Part shown: one piece after another, positions 25,622 through 36,071 of the stretch
Numbering within the stretch: the stretch's first letter is position 1
Layout: every line of letters starts with the position of its first letter
Assembly (NCBI RefSeq): GCF_001597735.1
Contig: NZ_LUTS01000003.1
Coordinates: 1 to 64,000 of the forward strand
Source: Neptuniibacter pectenicola
Lineage (GTDB): Bacteria; Pseudomonadota; Gammaproteobacteria; Pseudomonadales; Balneatricaceae
DNA: 64,000 nt
Direction of reading: 5' to 3'
Notes under the pieces: generated by a model
Database searches by the model: none
Seen by the model: the letters and a program-made list of their open reading frames with translations, nothing else
What the model was told of the DNA's origin: nothing
Made by a program: the position numbers and the translations under genes

Positions 25622-26500
25622 TTAGCCGGTAATGATTTTTCGCCCGCTATCGGCGAGTAGTTTAGGTAATATGCGGTCGTCATCTAAGCGCCAGTTGCAG
25701 CTAAATCCAAGCTCAGGGGGCGCTTGTTCGAGGTCTAGTTTAATCAGGCGTCCTTGCGTAAGGGAGGCTTCAATAACTGGCTCTGGAAGGAGTGCCACAC
25801 CGACTGCGTGTTGGGCTAAGGTGAGTAGGTTGATGACAGAGCTACAGGTGTGAAACAGGAGTTGGTCTTCGTAGGGGCGGAACAGTTGCTGGAGGTATTC
25901 CCACGGGCGAGTATCTGGTGGAAAGCTGAGAATCGAGTAGTGCGTGAGATCCGCGAGGCGTGTGATTTTATCGGCATTAGGTAGCGCCGGTGAGGCAACC
26001 CAATGTTGTGGATAACTACATAGGGGCTCACTCACTAACTTAGGATTTGATGTGAAGTTTTCCACTGTCAGAGCGAGGTCGAGTTGATACTCTTCAAGTT
26101 GTTTGGTGAGGGTGGTCGTTACGTCACTGATCAGCTCAAATGAGATGAGTGGGTGTTGTTCTTGCCAGTGTTTTAGCAGTTTTGGGAGCCATAAGTAGGA
26201 GAGGGTATCGGTAATACCGATTCTTAAGGTGCCTTTTTGGGGGTTCTCTTCGCTAACTTGTTCTTTCATCTCTTGGCTGATAGCCAAAATCTTTTCCGCA
26301 TAAGGGAGCAGTTGGATACCCCGTGGCGAGAGGCAAGTGCCACTTTTGTCGCGGATGAACAGTTGTACGCCTAGCTCGTTTTCAAGGGCATTAATGCGTG
26401 CGGATATGGCGGGCTGTGTTGCATGTAGTTGTTGGGCGGCTGCATGAAAACTGCCGAGCCTCGCAACGTTAACAAATGTATTTAGGTTTCTTAGCCGCAT
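25622..26500 (-). CDS. LysR family transcriptional regulator
   Basis: A 292-residue LTTR: N-terminal helix-turn-helix (LGSFHAAAQQLHATQPAISARINALENELGVQLF is the recognisable region, residues about 16-49) and a C-terminal LysR substrate-binding domain. The start at 26500 has GGAGG upstream; an ATG at 26527 would add nine residues. It follows the 5-oxoprolinase/D-glutamate cyclase operon on the same strand behind a terminator, so it probably controls that operon or dat. Its inducer is unknown. Confidence 0.85.
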   Translation of the reverse strand: MRLRNLNTFVNVARLGSFHAAAQQLHATQPAISARINALENELGVQLFIRDKSGTCLSPRGIQLLPYAEKILAISQEMKEQVSEENPQKGTLRIGITDTLSYLWLPKLLKHWQEQHPLISFELISDVTTTLTKQLEEYQLDLALTVENFTSNPKLVSEPLCSYPQHWVASPALPNADKITRLADLTHYSILSFPPDTRPWEYLQQLFRPYEDQLLFHTCSSVINLLTLAQHAVGVALLPEPVIEASLTQGRLIKLDLEQAPPELGFSCNWRLDDDRILPKLLADSGRKIITG

Positions 26501-26569
26501 AGCGCGTACCCCTCCAAGCGAAGCCATTCACTATAGCGAAGTACGTTGAGCCAATCTAGCGGAATAAAT

Positions 26570-26591
26570 AAAGCCACGGCTCCGTGGCTTT
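26570..26591 (-). terminator. Terminator after the D-glutamate cyclase operon
   Basis: AAAGCCACGG-CT-CCGTGGCTTT, a 10-bp perfect stem with a 2-base centre, 12 bp past the stop codon of the DUF4392 gene, followed by a T-rich stretch on the minus strand. Confidence 0.75.
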
Positions 26592-26603
26592 AGGTTTATG
26601 GGT

Positions 26604-27458
26604 TTAGACGTTATAGCCGATCAGGCGACGTAGCTCGGCAATGATGCTATCCCCTTCAGAGACGGGTAGGCCATCTTCTGTGAGCTCGTTTTCACGGGTA
26701 ACACCGTCGACACTGCCCAGTTTTGACAGGTATTTTAAAATCTCTATCGGTTTGATGTCACCGAGGAGGTCTTTGTCATTCCACAGGCTCAAAAAGGCGA
26801 TAATACCGTAGGCGCCCCAGTTAGAGACGTCGGCGATAAGGAGCTCATCTACTTGTGTGGCTGAGGCTTTAATATCTAATGCTTTTAGGGCCTCTTGGAT
26901 ATTGCCCATACCGATCTCATTGCCGCCATCGCCAATCCCGATGGTTGGACATTTGGCATTACGGACAAAGGTATCAAAACAGGCGGTGCGGTCGCTGATG
27001 CTTTCTCCGCGCATGTTGTAATAACCACCGTCTTCGGCCTGGCCTGGGCGCTCAATGGATAACACTGCATCAGGGTTGTAGTTATACAGCGCTTTAAACG
27101 CTTCAAGCGTGCGCTCTTGATGCTCCCCGACACGGATTTCATGCACACGATATGTATCCATAAGTGCATCAGATACCGGTGGGCCACATACAATGACCGG
27201 TGTGGCGCCCAAGGCTTCTAAGGCTTGATACAACGCGATCGCACCGACGGGGCCATCTGTTTCGAAGGTATCAACAACGGGAAAGCCGGTTCCGATGAGC
27301 ACGTGGCCTCTGCACTTGTTGAGGGTGCGTGCGGCCCGAAGGTAGTAGCCGCTGGCTAACGCGGGTTGTATTGTCTTCATCCCACGTAAGTTACGCGCCA
27401 CCAATAGATCTTCAATTTGCTTACTTAATACGGTTTCGTTGATCGAATTGTTTTGCAT
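26604..27458 (-). CDS. D-glutamate cyclase, C-terminal type (DUF4392)
   Basis: A 284-residue DUF4392 protein. Visible family features: GHVLIGTGFPV, ETDGPVGAIALYQALEALGA, a central ISIERPG-like stretch (LSIERPGQAEDGGYYNMRG), and TIGIGDGGNEIGMG. In human DGLUCY the same domain is the C-terminal half of the enzyme that converts D-glutamate to 5-oxo-D-proline. Here it is a separate gene, last in the pxpABC operon, while the other half (DUF1445) is the first gene. The start at 27458 has GGAAA upstream; a TTG at 27473 is possible. Confidence 0.82.
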   Translation of the reverse strand: MQNNSINETVLSKQIEDLLVARNLRGMKTIQPALASGYYLRAARTLNKCRGHVLIGTGFPVVDTFETDGPVGAIALYQALEALGATPVIVCGPPVSDALMDTYRVHEIRVGEHQERTLEAFKALYNYNPDAVLSIERPGQAEDGGYYNMRGESISDRTACFDTFVRNAKCPTIGIGDGGNEIGMGNIQEALKALDIKASATQVDELLIADVSNWGAYGIIAFLSLWNDKDLLGDIKPIEILKYLSKLGSVDGVTRENELTEDGLPVSEGDSIIAELRRLIGYNV

Positions 27459-27525
27459 AGGTTTTGTTTCCAAAATTATGTTGACCCGCAGGCAGGCTGC
27501 GAACGCGTATCTGTCGCTTACGGTG

Positions 27526-28467
27526 CTATTTGCCTAGGTCTTCCGGCTCTGTACGTTCAAATTTGACGTGGGCAAGGCAGTGTAAATTATGGGCTTCATC
27601 AATACTGATCTCTTCAAACGAGACTTTAGATCCCGGTAGTTGCTGCGCCATGCGCGCGGTATCTATAGAGATCATTGAGCCTATTTTTGGATAACCACCA
27701 ATCGTTTGGCGGTCATTCAGCAAGACAATAGGTTGGCCATCGGCGGGAATCTGGATCGCACCGTGGCAGATACCCTCTGACAAAATGCCCTCCATTGACG
27801 CTTTTATTTCTGGGCCGGATAGGCGGTATCCCATACGGTCGGCACGGTCGGTGACTTCATATTCACTGCTAAAAAACATGCGCTTATCAACATCACTAAA
27901 CGCTTGCTGCTGGTATCCAGTAATCACACGTAGGTTGATGTTGTCTTGATACTGTGGACGGTGCTGTTCTGCTAACCGGAATGATTGCCCCTTGGTATTT
28001 GAGGAGCAGGGTAGGTAATCCCCCGGCTGAAGCTTACCGCCATTCAGGCCGCCAATGCCCTCGCGTGAGACAGTCGCACTGCTGGAAAAGTCATGTTGAA
28101 TATCAAACCCATCGGTGACCGCGAGGTACGCTCTGGCTCCCTGTTTAGAAAAGCCCAGTTCGATACGATCCCCTTGGCGAATGCGATGTGCATGCCAGCG
28201 ATCCTGCTCGACGCCGTTAATCTTTAATGGCATCTCTGCGCCCGTCACGACGAGGAATGTGTCCACTTCCGATGCTAATACCAGCCCACCAATACTCACT
28301 TCGAGCAGGGTGCTATTAAGTGGATTACCCAATAAGCGATTGGCCCACTTAAAGGCTTGCATGTCTAAAGGGCCGCCATTAGTGAGGCCGATACGATGGT
28401 GACCAAAACGGCCAGCATCTTGAATGAGGGTTAATAGGCCGGGTTGGAGTACTTTAAAACCACTCAT
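27526..28467 (-). CDS. pxpC: 5-oxoprolinase subunit PxpC (biotin-dependent carboxyltransferase-like)
   Basis: A 313-residue KipA/PxpC protein with the AHS2-type fold: FKVLQPGLLTLIQDAGRFGHHRIGLTNGGPLD at the start, GAEMPLKING, and the late motif PADGQPIVLLNDRQTIGGYPKIG. With PxpA and PxpB it cleaves 5-oxoproline to glutamate using ATP. It overlaps pxpB by 4 bp. It lies between the pxpB gene and the DUF4392 gene. Confidence 0.9.
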   Translation of the reverse strand: MSGFKVLQPGLLTLIQDAGRFGHHRIGLTNGGPLDMQAFKWANRLLGNPLNSTLLEVSIGGLVLASEVDTFLVVTGAEMPLKINGVEQDRWHAHRIRQGDRIELGFSKQGARAYLAVTDGFDIQHDFSSSATVSREGIGGLNGGKLQPGDYLPCSSNTKGQSFRLAEQHRPQYQDNINLRVITGYQQQAFSDVDKRMFFSSEYEVTDRADRMGYRLSGPEIKASMEGILSEGICHGAIQIPADGQPIVLLNDRQTIGGYPKIGSMISIDTARMAQQLPGSKVSFEEISIDEAHNLHCLAHVKFERTEPEDLGK

Positions 28468-29141
28468 AGCTCACCTCCCAGCTCGATAAACCGTTCACGA
28501 CTAATGGGTTCAAACTTAACGCGGTCGCCGACTTGTACCGGCATGGTAGGTTCTGCTTTCGGGTCAAACATGGGGGTAGGGCAGAGACCGATTAAATTCC
28601 AGCCGCCGGGTGACACGGCAGGATAGACAGCGGTTTGCTGGTCCGCGATAGCCACCGCGCCTTTAGGTACTTTCTGGCGTGGTGTTGCGAGGCGCGGTGC
28701 CGCAATACGGGGATCAACTTGGCCGAGATAGGCAAATCCGGGGGCGAACCCGATAGCATAGACTCGGTACTCTATCTCGCTATGGATGTTAATCACCTCG
28801 TCTATGCTGAGTTGGGCCCGTTTTGCTAAAGCTGCAAGGTCGGGGCCGGACTCTGTGCTGTAGTAAGCAGGTAAGGTTACTATTTTACCTGATACAGCAT
28901 TGGTTTCTTCGAGCTGGCCAAGGAGCTTGCGTAATTGACTACGCATCTCCAAGTGGTCACAGCGGAGCATGTCATAGATCACTAAGAGTGAGGCGTATGA
29001 GGGCACCATGTCGATCAGTTTGTCAGCCAACTCAGTCTCTAAAATAGTGACCGATTGCTGCACTTTGGCGGAGGTTGCTGGGTCTGTTTGTTCACCAAAA
29101 TAGATGATAAGTGCATTCTCGCCCGCTATTTCAATGTTCAT
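28464..29141 (-). CDS. pxpB: 5-oxoprolinase subunit PxpB
   Basis: A 225-residue KipI/PxpB protein (AHS1 type). The motif YAIGFAPGFAYLG followed by RLATPRQKVPKGAVAIAD and PGGWNLIG is diagnostic. ATGA overlaps at both ends (with pxpA and pxpC) show tight translational coupling of the three subunits. Confidence 0.92.
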   Translation of the reverse strand: MNIEIAGENALIIYFGEQTDPATSAKVQQSVTILETELADKLIDMVPSYASLLVIYDMLRCDHLEMRSQLRKLLGQLEETNAVSGKIVTLPAYYSTESGPDLAALAKRAQLSIDEVINIHSEIEYRVYAIGFAPGFAYLGQVDPRIAAPRLATPRQKVPKGAVAIADQQTAVYPAVSPGGWNLIGLCPTPMFDPKAEPTMPVQVGDRVKFEPISRERFIELGGEL

Positions 29142-29872
29142 GATCTGATGAGCTCGCGGATCTGCTGGATTGCATTGACGCCATCCATGTTGTCACCGTG
29201 GACACATAGGGTGTCAGCCCGTAAGTGAAGTGTTGTGCCGCTTACGGTGGTGACCGTGCCGCTGTCTTTTAACTGTTTAACCTGTGCGAGCATCTTCTCT
29301 TTGTTATGCACCGCACCCTCTTTACTGCGCGCAAGTAGCTTTCCATCATCGTCATAACAGCGGTCAGCAAAGATTTCGAACCAAAGCGCAATACCTAAAT
29401 CATTGGCTTCTTGCTGGTGCTGATCTGCACTGGGTGTGCTTTGTAGCATTAAGGTTAACGGGCGGTGATAATCCGCGATAGCCTGCATCACTACCGCACG
29501 CACCGCGCTGTCAGCCATCATGTCGTTATACATAGCGCCGTGAGGTTTAACGTACGCTAAGGTTAAACCGACCGATGCGGCCATCCCATCCATGGCGGCA
29601 ATTTGGTAGGTCAGCATCGCTTTTAATTCCTCAGCACTGGTTTTTATGCTGCGGCGGCCAAAACCGACGAGGTCGGGGTAGCCCGGGTGTGCGCCGATCA
29701 TGACATTATGCTGCTTGGCGAGTGCCAGCGTTTTCTGCATGACTAATGGGTCCCCTGCATGGAAACCACAGGCGATATTCGCTTGGTCTATATGGGGCAT
29801 AACTGCTTCATCAAGGCCCATTTTCCAAGCGCCGAAGCTTTCACCAAGATCACAGTTCAAGCGTAATGACAT
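29138..29872 (-). CDS. pxpA: 5-oxoprolinase subunit PxpA (LamB/YcsF family)
   Basis: A 244-residue LamB/YcsF protein: LNCDLGESFGAWKMG at the start, NIACGFHAGDP, IGAHPGYPDLVGFGRR, VKPHGAMYN and LCVHGDN, all metal- or substrate-site motifs of the family. AGGAG precedes the ATG. It starts 15 bp after the DUF1445 gene and overlaps pxpB. Confidence 0.93.
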   Translation of the reverse strand: MSLRLNCDLGESFGAWKMGLDEAVMPHIDQANIACGFHAGDPLVMQKTLALAKQHNVMIGAHPGYPDLVGFGRRSIKTSAEELKAMLTYQIAAMDGMAASVGLTLAYVKPHGAMYNDMMADSAVRAVVMQAIADYHRPLTLMLQSTPSADQHQQEANDLGIALWFEIFADRCYDDDGKLLARSKEGAVHNKEKMLAQVKQLKDSGTVTTVSGTTLHLRADTLCVHGDNMDGVNAIQQIRELIRS

Positions 29873-29887
29873 AGATAAGCTCCTTAT

Positions 29888-30676
29888 TTAAAGTATCGCC
29901 AAACGGGAATTGGGTAGATCCGTTACGATCATATGGCCAGGGCTATGGGTAATGCAAAACGGAGGTTTTGCCTGTTCGATGGCGACTTGAGGCGTGACAC
30001 CACACGCCCAAAATACAGGCAGTTCACCCTCGTTAATGGTGACCGCGTCTCCAAAGTCAGGGGTGTTGATATCAGTAATGCCGATCTGTGATGGATCGCC
30101 TAAGTGTAAGGGGGCGCCATGTACAGAAGGGAAGCGTGTACAGATCTGGACTGCGCGAATCGCATCAGCGGCTTTCATTGGTCGCATACTGACAACGGTT
30201 GTACCACTAAAGCGCCCCGCGGGGCGACATTCAATGTTGGTTCTATACATCGGAACATTGACGCCTTCGGTAATATTTCGTATTTCAAGGCCGTCAGCTA
30301 GCAGGGCTTCTTCAAAAGAAAATGAGCAGCCGAGAACAAACGTGACAAGGTCATCGCGCCAAACATCTGAAACATCATTGAGCTCTTGCGTCATGATGCC
30401 GTGTTCATAGATGCGGTATTTAGGAATGTCGCGACGGATATCTAAGTCTTCACCTAGATCCGGCAGCATAAACTCACCGGGCGTGCTGGACATGCCAATA
30501 ATAGGGCAGGGTTTAGGGTTGAGCTGGCAAAATTGCAAAAAGTCATTTGCCCATTCTTGCGGCATGATGGCTAAATTACCTTGCACAAAGCCTTGCGCTA
30601 GACCGGAAGTATTCGCGTTATGCTCACCACGACGAATCATCTGGCGAATCTGTAAAGGCGTTTTATCTGAATTCAT
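29888..30676 (-). CDS. D-glutamate cyclase-like protein (DUF1445)
   Basis: A 262-residue DUF1445/YcsI protein, often called putative hydro-lyase. Family motifs: [41 protein letters not shown] and [12 protein letters not shown]. This domain forms the N-terminal half of human DGLUCY. It is the first gene of the operon with pxpABC and the DUF4392 gene, so it is likely to act on D-glutamate or 5-oxoproline. ATG at 30676 is chosen; the upstream extension to 30727 is unlike the family. Confidence 0.85.
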   Translation of the reverse strand: MNSDKTPLQIRQMIRRGEHNANTSGLAQGFVQGNLAIMPQEWANDFLQFCQLNPKPCPIIGMSSTPGEFMLPDLGEDLDIRRDIPKYRIYEHGIMTQELNDVSDVWRDDLVTFVLGCSFSFEEALLADGLEIRNITEGVNVPMYRTNIECRPAGRFSGTTVVSMRPMKAADAIRAVQICTRFPSVHGAPLHLGDPSQIGITDINTPDFGDAVTINEGELPVFWACGVTPQVAIEQAKPPFCITHSPGHMIVTDLPNSRLAIL

Positions 30677-30838
30677 AGCTAACCCTGTTAATCGTGAGTT
30701 GTAACGATATCGATGACTGTTATGCATCTGCCCGATTAAACCGTCAGGCTTAATGGGTGCAAGACCTCCGCCGTTGATGAAGGTCGCCGACGTTTAAAGC
30801 GTACGCTTACAACCAAATAGAGCGGTAAGAATAGGTTG

Positions 30839-31036
30839 TTATTGCGCGGTTATCCATTGCTGAGCGGCTTCTTCTGTATAGGCAAAAAAGACAACACGGG
30901 ATTGGGTACTTAATTTGCCATTTCTATCGACAGAGCGGCGTTGCACCCACCAGCTATTTTCATCCGCTTTAATGATTTCATCAACATGACGGACACGAAG
31001 AAACTGATCCAATGGCATTGTGTTGTTCTGACTCAT
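30839..31036 (-). CDS. Small protein of unknown function (65 aa)
   Basis: A 65-residue soluble protein with a high share of charged residues and Trp (SWWVQRR, QQWITAQ). No family recognised. It stands alone between the DUF1445 gene and mepM with AAGG ahead of the ATG, and its codon use resembles its neighbours. Probably real, function unknown. Confidence 0.55.
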   Translation of the reverse strand: MSQNNTMPLDQFLRVRHVDEIIKADENSWWVQRRSVDRNGKLSTQSRVVFFAYTEEAAQQWITAQ

Positions 31037-31216
31037 TTTACTAAGGCCTTTTCCTTTCAGCGCTGAATGTATTGTAATAATCGCTGAAGGAGGGGGGAGC
31101 GTCTAATCAATAATTGATCACAGTGCTGATAAATAAAACTTATCAGGCCGGGTGGGGTATGAGGGCTGACCGGCTTGGGTGTCGATACGGCAAACCTTAA
31201 CCTGTTGGGCTGGTGG

Positions 31217-31257
31217 ACAGAATAGAGGACGCGCTATGACGCGATACTCTATTCTGT
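31217..31257. repeat. Inverted repeat downstream of mepM
   Basis: ACAGAATAGAG and CTCTATTCTGT are perfect 11-bp arms with a GC-rich loop. It may stop mepM transcription, though no T run follows on the minus strand. Confidence 0.5.
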
Positions 31258-31277
31258 GTGTGATGGGGGGTTATCGA

Positions 31278-32657
31278 TTAAAGGGTCGATGTGTCTGCGT
31301 TTTGCTTATTGAGTACCAGTTGTTGTTTATTGGCGGTTTCGATTTTGGCCAAATAATCTTTTAACTGGCGCTGGAACGCTTCTTTTTTCTTGCCGGTAAG
31401 GGATACTGCAATCGGTATTTTAGCGGTCATCGCATTGACGGGGCGGCCATTCACATGCAACTCAAAATGTAGGTGAGCGCCAGTGGATCGACCGGTATTA
31501 CCTGATTTAGCGATGCGTTCTCCGCGTTTTACCCGTTGTCCTTTAACCACATATGATTTGCTCAAATGCAGGTAACGCGTTTTATAGCTTTGGCCATGCT
31601 GGATCTCAATGTAGAGCCCTGCATATTTATGGCGAACAACGCGAGATACGATGCCATCGCCAATACTTACAACGGGAGAGCCTACGCGCATCGCGAAATC
31701 AGTACCATTATGAGGCCTAATTAAGCCTGTAATTGGGTGGCGTCGTTTGGGGTTAAAGTTAGAGGAAAGGCGGTATTTTCCATTGAATGGATAACGTTGA
31801 AAGGCTTTCTCTAAATTACGGCCTTTCTCGTCGTAATAGTTATCTTCAAACAGGAAAGCATTGATCTCATGGCGACGATTTTTAATACGGATCGCCTCGA
31901 TTTTATTATTGCCGGTGGCTTCATTATCTATATATTGACGTGACAGTAGGACCTCAAACTTATCTCCTTTTTGGATGTCACGGCGAAAATCAACGCGCTG
32001 CTTGAGCAGTTCGGTAATGGTTTGTGCTTCCCATTGGCTAAGGCCCGCCTGTTTACCTGAACCGGTAAAACTATAAAGGATCTCGCCACTAATGAGCTTT
32101 TGTTGCCAGTCGCCGTCGAGCTGAACTTCGTTGAACTCAAAGCCGTCGCCTTCTTTGCGTTGATACACCACTTTATGGGCAAGGCTAAACTGTAGCTCTA
32201 AACGTTGTAGCAGCTGATCCTGCTTTTCAAACACCAACGTGTGACCTGGTTTTAGGTTATCTAACGCAAGGACGTTGAGGTCGGCTTCCAGTAGTTGATA
32301 CATGGTTTTTTGCGGCAGCTGTAAGCGCTCAAAAATGCTGCTTAGGGTATCGCCTGTACGCACAATATACTGATAACTGTTACGTTGGCCGCCCATAGGT
32401 ACTAATAAGGTTTCGTTGTCAGGTACGGTATCAAATGCCCAAGGGGCTTTTAATTGACGAATGCTGAACTTAGGGACCTCGAATAGCGGCGCATCGGTAT
32501 CAACAATATGATCCAGTGGTAGCGGTGTGCTAACCGAACTATTAGAGGAGGGCAGAAGAAACGCCACCAGTAGCAGCACAGCTAAAGAGGCGAGCGCTTT
32601 GCGGTGGATTTTTGGCAGTGCCGTGACAAAATTTGCTGAGAAAGAGATCCAGCGCAT
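31278..32657 (-). CDS. mepM: Murein DD-endopeptidase MepM-like (LysM + peptidase M23)
   Basis: A 459-residue peptidoglycan hydrolase of the MepM/YebA type, which cuts peptide cross-links so the sacculus can grow. One N-terminal membrane anchor (residues about 22-38), an OapA/LysM region with YIVRTGDTLSSIFERL, and a C-terminal M23 domain with zinc ligands in RPHNGTDF and GAHLHFELHVNG. The N-terminus FVTALPKIHRKALASLAVL resembles E. coli MepM. The start at 32657 is preferred over a TTG at 32675. Confidence 0.88.
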   Translation of the reverse strand: MRWISFSANFVTALPKIHRKALASLAVLLLVAFLLPSSNSSVSTPLPLDHIVDTDAPLFEVPKFSIRQLKAPWAFDTVPDNETLLVPMGGQRNSYQYIVRTGDTLSSIFERLQLPQKTMYQLLEADLNVLALDNLKPGHTLVFEKQDQLLQRLELQFSLAHKVVYQRKEGDGFEFNEVQLDGDWQQKLISGEILYSFTGSGKQAGLSQWEAQTITELLKQRVDFRRDIQKGDKFEVLLSRQYIDNEATGNNKIEAIRIKNRRHEINAFLFEDNYYDEKGRNLEKAFQRYPFNGKYRLSSNFNPKRRHPITGLIRPHNGTDFAMRVGSPVVSIGDGIVSRVVRHKYAGLYIEIQHGQSYKTRYLHLSKSYVVKGQRVKRGERIAKSGNTGRSTGAHLHFELHVNGRPVNAMTAKIPIAVSLTGKKKEAFQRQLKDYLAKIETANKQQLVLNKQNADTSTL

Positions 32658-32887
32658 CAATTTACCATCATACAAAAGATTAGAGTTATATTGAGTTAAT
32701 CATATATGATTAATGCCTGAAAGGCCCGTATTTGCTCGTTATAACTCTGCGCGCGGTCACTGTTTTAGTGATAAAATAATAATTAATGTGACTTTTGGGG
32801 TCTATTTTGGCTGAGTGTTAGGGTAATTTATCCGACGGACTTTATTAATTAGAGATCGGCGAATGGACCGGTCTCAAGCGTATCTGA

Positions 32888-33523
<636 letters not shown>

Positions 33524-33585
33524 TATCGATCTATCGGTACACTGTCCGGTCTTTCAATATACCCAAAATTTTCGAGGTTTTACCG

Positions 33586-33798
33586 ATGGCACGAGTTACA
33601 GTTGAAGATTGCCTGGAAAATGTAGATAACCGTTTCCAGTTAGTAATGGTTGCTGCTAAGCGCGCACGTCAGCTGGCTACTGGCGGTAAAGAAGCAAAGG
33701 TAGAGTGGGAAAACGATAAGCCCACGGTTGTGGCATTGCGTGAAATCGCTGAAGGCCATATCGGTCGCTCTATTTTGGATGAAATCGAACGCGATTAA
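33586..33798 (+). CDS. rpoZ: RNA polymerase omega subunit
   Basis: A 70-residue omega subunit beginning [29 protein letters not shown], split here by the highly conserved NRFQLV and AAKRARQL. It stabilises beta-prime folding and contributes to the ppGpp site. Lies between gmk and spoT, the usual order. Confidence 0.96.
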   Translation: MARVTVEDCLENVDNRFQLVMVAAKRARQLATGGKEAKVEWENDKPTVVALREIAEGHIGRSILDEIERD

Positions 33799-33821
33799 TC
33801 GCTCGGTTCTGACGTTCTTTT

Positions 33822-33850
33822 TAAACGCCCTGATTTATCAGGGCGTTTTC
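33822..33850 (+). terminator. Terminator after rpoZ
   Basis: AACGCCCTGA-TTTA-TCAGGGCGTTTTC, a 10-bp stem and short T run 24 bp after rpoZ, 75 bp before spoT. It probably reduces read-through into spoT. Confidence 0.8.
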
Positions 33851-33923
33851 GTTATTAAAGACTTTTCCTAGTCGCGTTATTACGGCATTATTTCTGTAGA
33901 GACGCACGTAGTATGGAGAGGCA

Positions 33924-36059
33924 ATGCAAACAATAGACGCACTATCACAACGCTTAAGCGATTACTTGGATCCTATGCAGATCCAACAGGTGCGTCGTTC
34001 CTATTTTTACGCGGAACAGGCCCATGATGGCCAGAAACGTAAAAGTGGTGAGCCTTATGTTACCCACCCTCTAGCGGCCGCTAATGTGCTGGCCGAGCTA
34101 CGCATGGACCATCAGAGTCTAATGGCGGCAATGCTCCACGATGTGATTGAAGATACCGATATTAGTTATGAAGGTATTGAGTCGCAGTTTGGTAAATCTG
34201 TGGCTGACATTGTTGATGGTGTTTCCAAACTAACCCACCTTGAATTTGAAACCAAAGCCGAAGCGCAGGCAAGTAACTTCCAGAAGATGGTCTTGGCCAT
34301 GGCGGAAGATATTCGCGTTATTTTGGTTAAGTTAGCCGATCGTCTTCACAATATGCGCACCTTGGGAGCAATGCCGCCCCATAAACAGCGCCGTATTGCC
34401 CGTGAAACCTTAGATATTTATGCACCGATTGCTGCCCGTTTAGGTATGCGTGATGTTCAGGTCGAGCTAGAAGATCTGGCGTTTCAGTCCCATTATCCGA
34501 TGCGTGCTAAATATATACGTCGTGCTGTTGTTCAGGCGCGAGGGCAGCGTAAGGATATTATTAGTTCCATTCAGGAAACGATTGAAAAACGGTTAGAGAA
34601 AGAGGGCTTAAGCGGTACCGTTACGGGGCGTGAAAAGCATCTATATAGCATCTACTCTAAGATGAAAGCGCAGCGTAAATCGTTTTCTGAAATTATGGAT
34701 GTGTTCGCATTCCGTATCGTGACTGATAATGTGGATGATTGTTATCGCACGCTCGGGGCTGTGCATAACTTATATAAGCCTGTCCATGGACGTTTTAAAG
34801 ATTACATCGCCATTCCTAAAGCCAATGGCTACCAATCCTTACATACCGACCTCTTTGGTGCGCGAGATATTACGATCGAAGTACAGATCCGCACCCATGA
34901 GATGGATGTGGTCGCGAGCCAAGGGATCGCGGAGCATAGTCACTATAAGAATGATGATGGTAGTGATGCTTCGGAGAGCGCTTTAGGTTCTTATAAGCGC
35001 GCCCGCAAGTGGGTTAAAGGCCTGCTGGAGATGCATCAAAGCGCCGGTAACTCCATGGAGTTTATCGATAGCGTTAAGACCGATCTCTTTCCTGATGAAG
35101 TATATATCTTTACTCCCCTCGGTAAGATCATGGAGTTGCCGAGTGGTGCGACAGCGGTTGATTTTGCTTACGCGGTACACACCGATGTGGGTAATTCCTG
35201 CGTATCTTGCCGAATTAATCGCCGCTTAGCGCCGTTGTCCCAGCCTTTAGAGAATGGTCAAACGGTCGAGGTGATTACAACGCCTAGCGCACAGCCGAAT
35301 ATGGCATGGTTAAACTTTGTTGTCACCGGTAAGGCGCGAACCGCGATTCGACACTACCTGAAAAACCAGCAACGACATGAGTCTGTCGAGCTTGGTCAAC
35401 GCCTGTTAAACCAGTTCCTCGCTAATTATGGCACCTCAGTGAATGATATAGATCCGTTTAAATTGCGTGATCTGCTGCATGAAGCTGAGCTTGCGAACCT
35501 AGATGATCTGCTTGAAGACATTGGTTTAGGCAACCGGATGGCTTATGTTGTGGCACGACGTTTACGTCCTGAGCAACCGGCGAATAATGATGAAACGGGA
35601 AGTGAGCGCTTACGTAACCAAAAACCGATGTCCATTAAAGGGACAGAAGGTATGGTGCTGCAATATGCGAAATGCTGTTTACCGATTCCGGGCGATAAAA
35701 TCATCGGGCATATTAGTACAGGTCGAGGTTTAGTGATCCATCAAACGGATTGCCGGAACATTGGCTATCTACGTGATGACCCGGAAAAATGTATCTACCT
35801 TGAGTGGTCCGATAAGCTGGAAGAGGAGTTCAGTGTAAACCTGAAGACCGAGGTGGAATCCCATCGCGGTATTATTGCTGAATTAGCCACAACTGCTGCC
35901 AGTGCTGGTGCTGATGTGGTCGCCATTGATATAGGTGACCACGAAGGTCCGTTAGCCAATGTGCATATTGAAGTGACTGTGGCGGACCGTATTCATTTAG
36001 CAAGGGTAATGAAGAAGCTACGTAACCTGAAAAGTGTTAATCGTATCGCGCGTGAATAA
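33924..36059 (+). CDS. spoT: Bifunctional (p)ppGpp synthetase/hydrolase SpoT
   Basis: A 711-residue RelA/SpoT homologue. The HD hydrolase domain is intact (HDVIEDTD, KLADRLHNMRTLGAM), then the synthetase domain (YSIYSKMKAQ, FAFRIVTDNVDDCYRTLGAVH, YIAIPKANGYQSLHT), TGS (IFTPLGKIMELPSGATAVDFAYAVH) and a C-terminal ACT domain. Both activities are expected. Ends 12 bp before the convergent ggt. Confidence 0.95.
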   Translation: MQTIDALSQRLSDYLDPMQIQQVRRSYFYAEQAHDGQKRKSGEPYVTHPLAAANVLAELRMDHQSLMAAMLHDVIEDTDISYEGIESQFGKSVADIVDGVSKLTHLEFETKAEAQASNFQKMVLAMAEDIRVILVKLADRLHNMRTLGAMPPHKQRRIARETLDIYAPIAARLGMRDVQVELEDLAFQSHYPMRAKYIRRAVVQARGQRKDIISSIQETIEKRLEKEGLSGTVTGREKHLYSIYSKMKAQRKSFSEIMDVFAFRIVTDNVDDCYRTLGAVHNLYKPVHGRFKDYIAIPKANGYQSLHTDLFGARDITIEVQIRTHEMDVVASQGIAEHSHYKNDDGSDASESALGSYKRARKWVKGLLEMHQSAGNSMEFIDSVKTDLFPDEVYIFTPLGKIMELPSGATAVDFAYAVHTDVGNSCVSCRINRRLAPLSQPLENGQTVEVITTPSAQPNMAWLNFVVTGKARTAIRHYLKNQQRHESVELGQRLLNQFLANYGTSVNDIDPFKLRDLLHEAELANLDDLLEDIGLGNRMAYVVARRLRPEQPANNDETGSERLRNQKPMSIKGTEGMVLQYAKCCLPIPGDKIIGHISTGRGLVIHQTDCRNIGYLRDDPEKCIYLEWSDKLEEEFSVNLKTEVESHRGIIAELATTAASAGADVVAIDIGDHEGPLANVHIEVTVADRIHLARVMKKLRNLKSVNRIARE

Positions 36060-36071
36060 CCTGGTCTAGGT

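Noticed and set aside
29994-30410. 138-residue plus-strand frame inside the DUF1445 gene
   Set aside because: Antisense shadow of a conserved gene.
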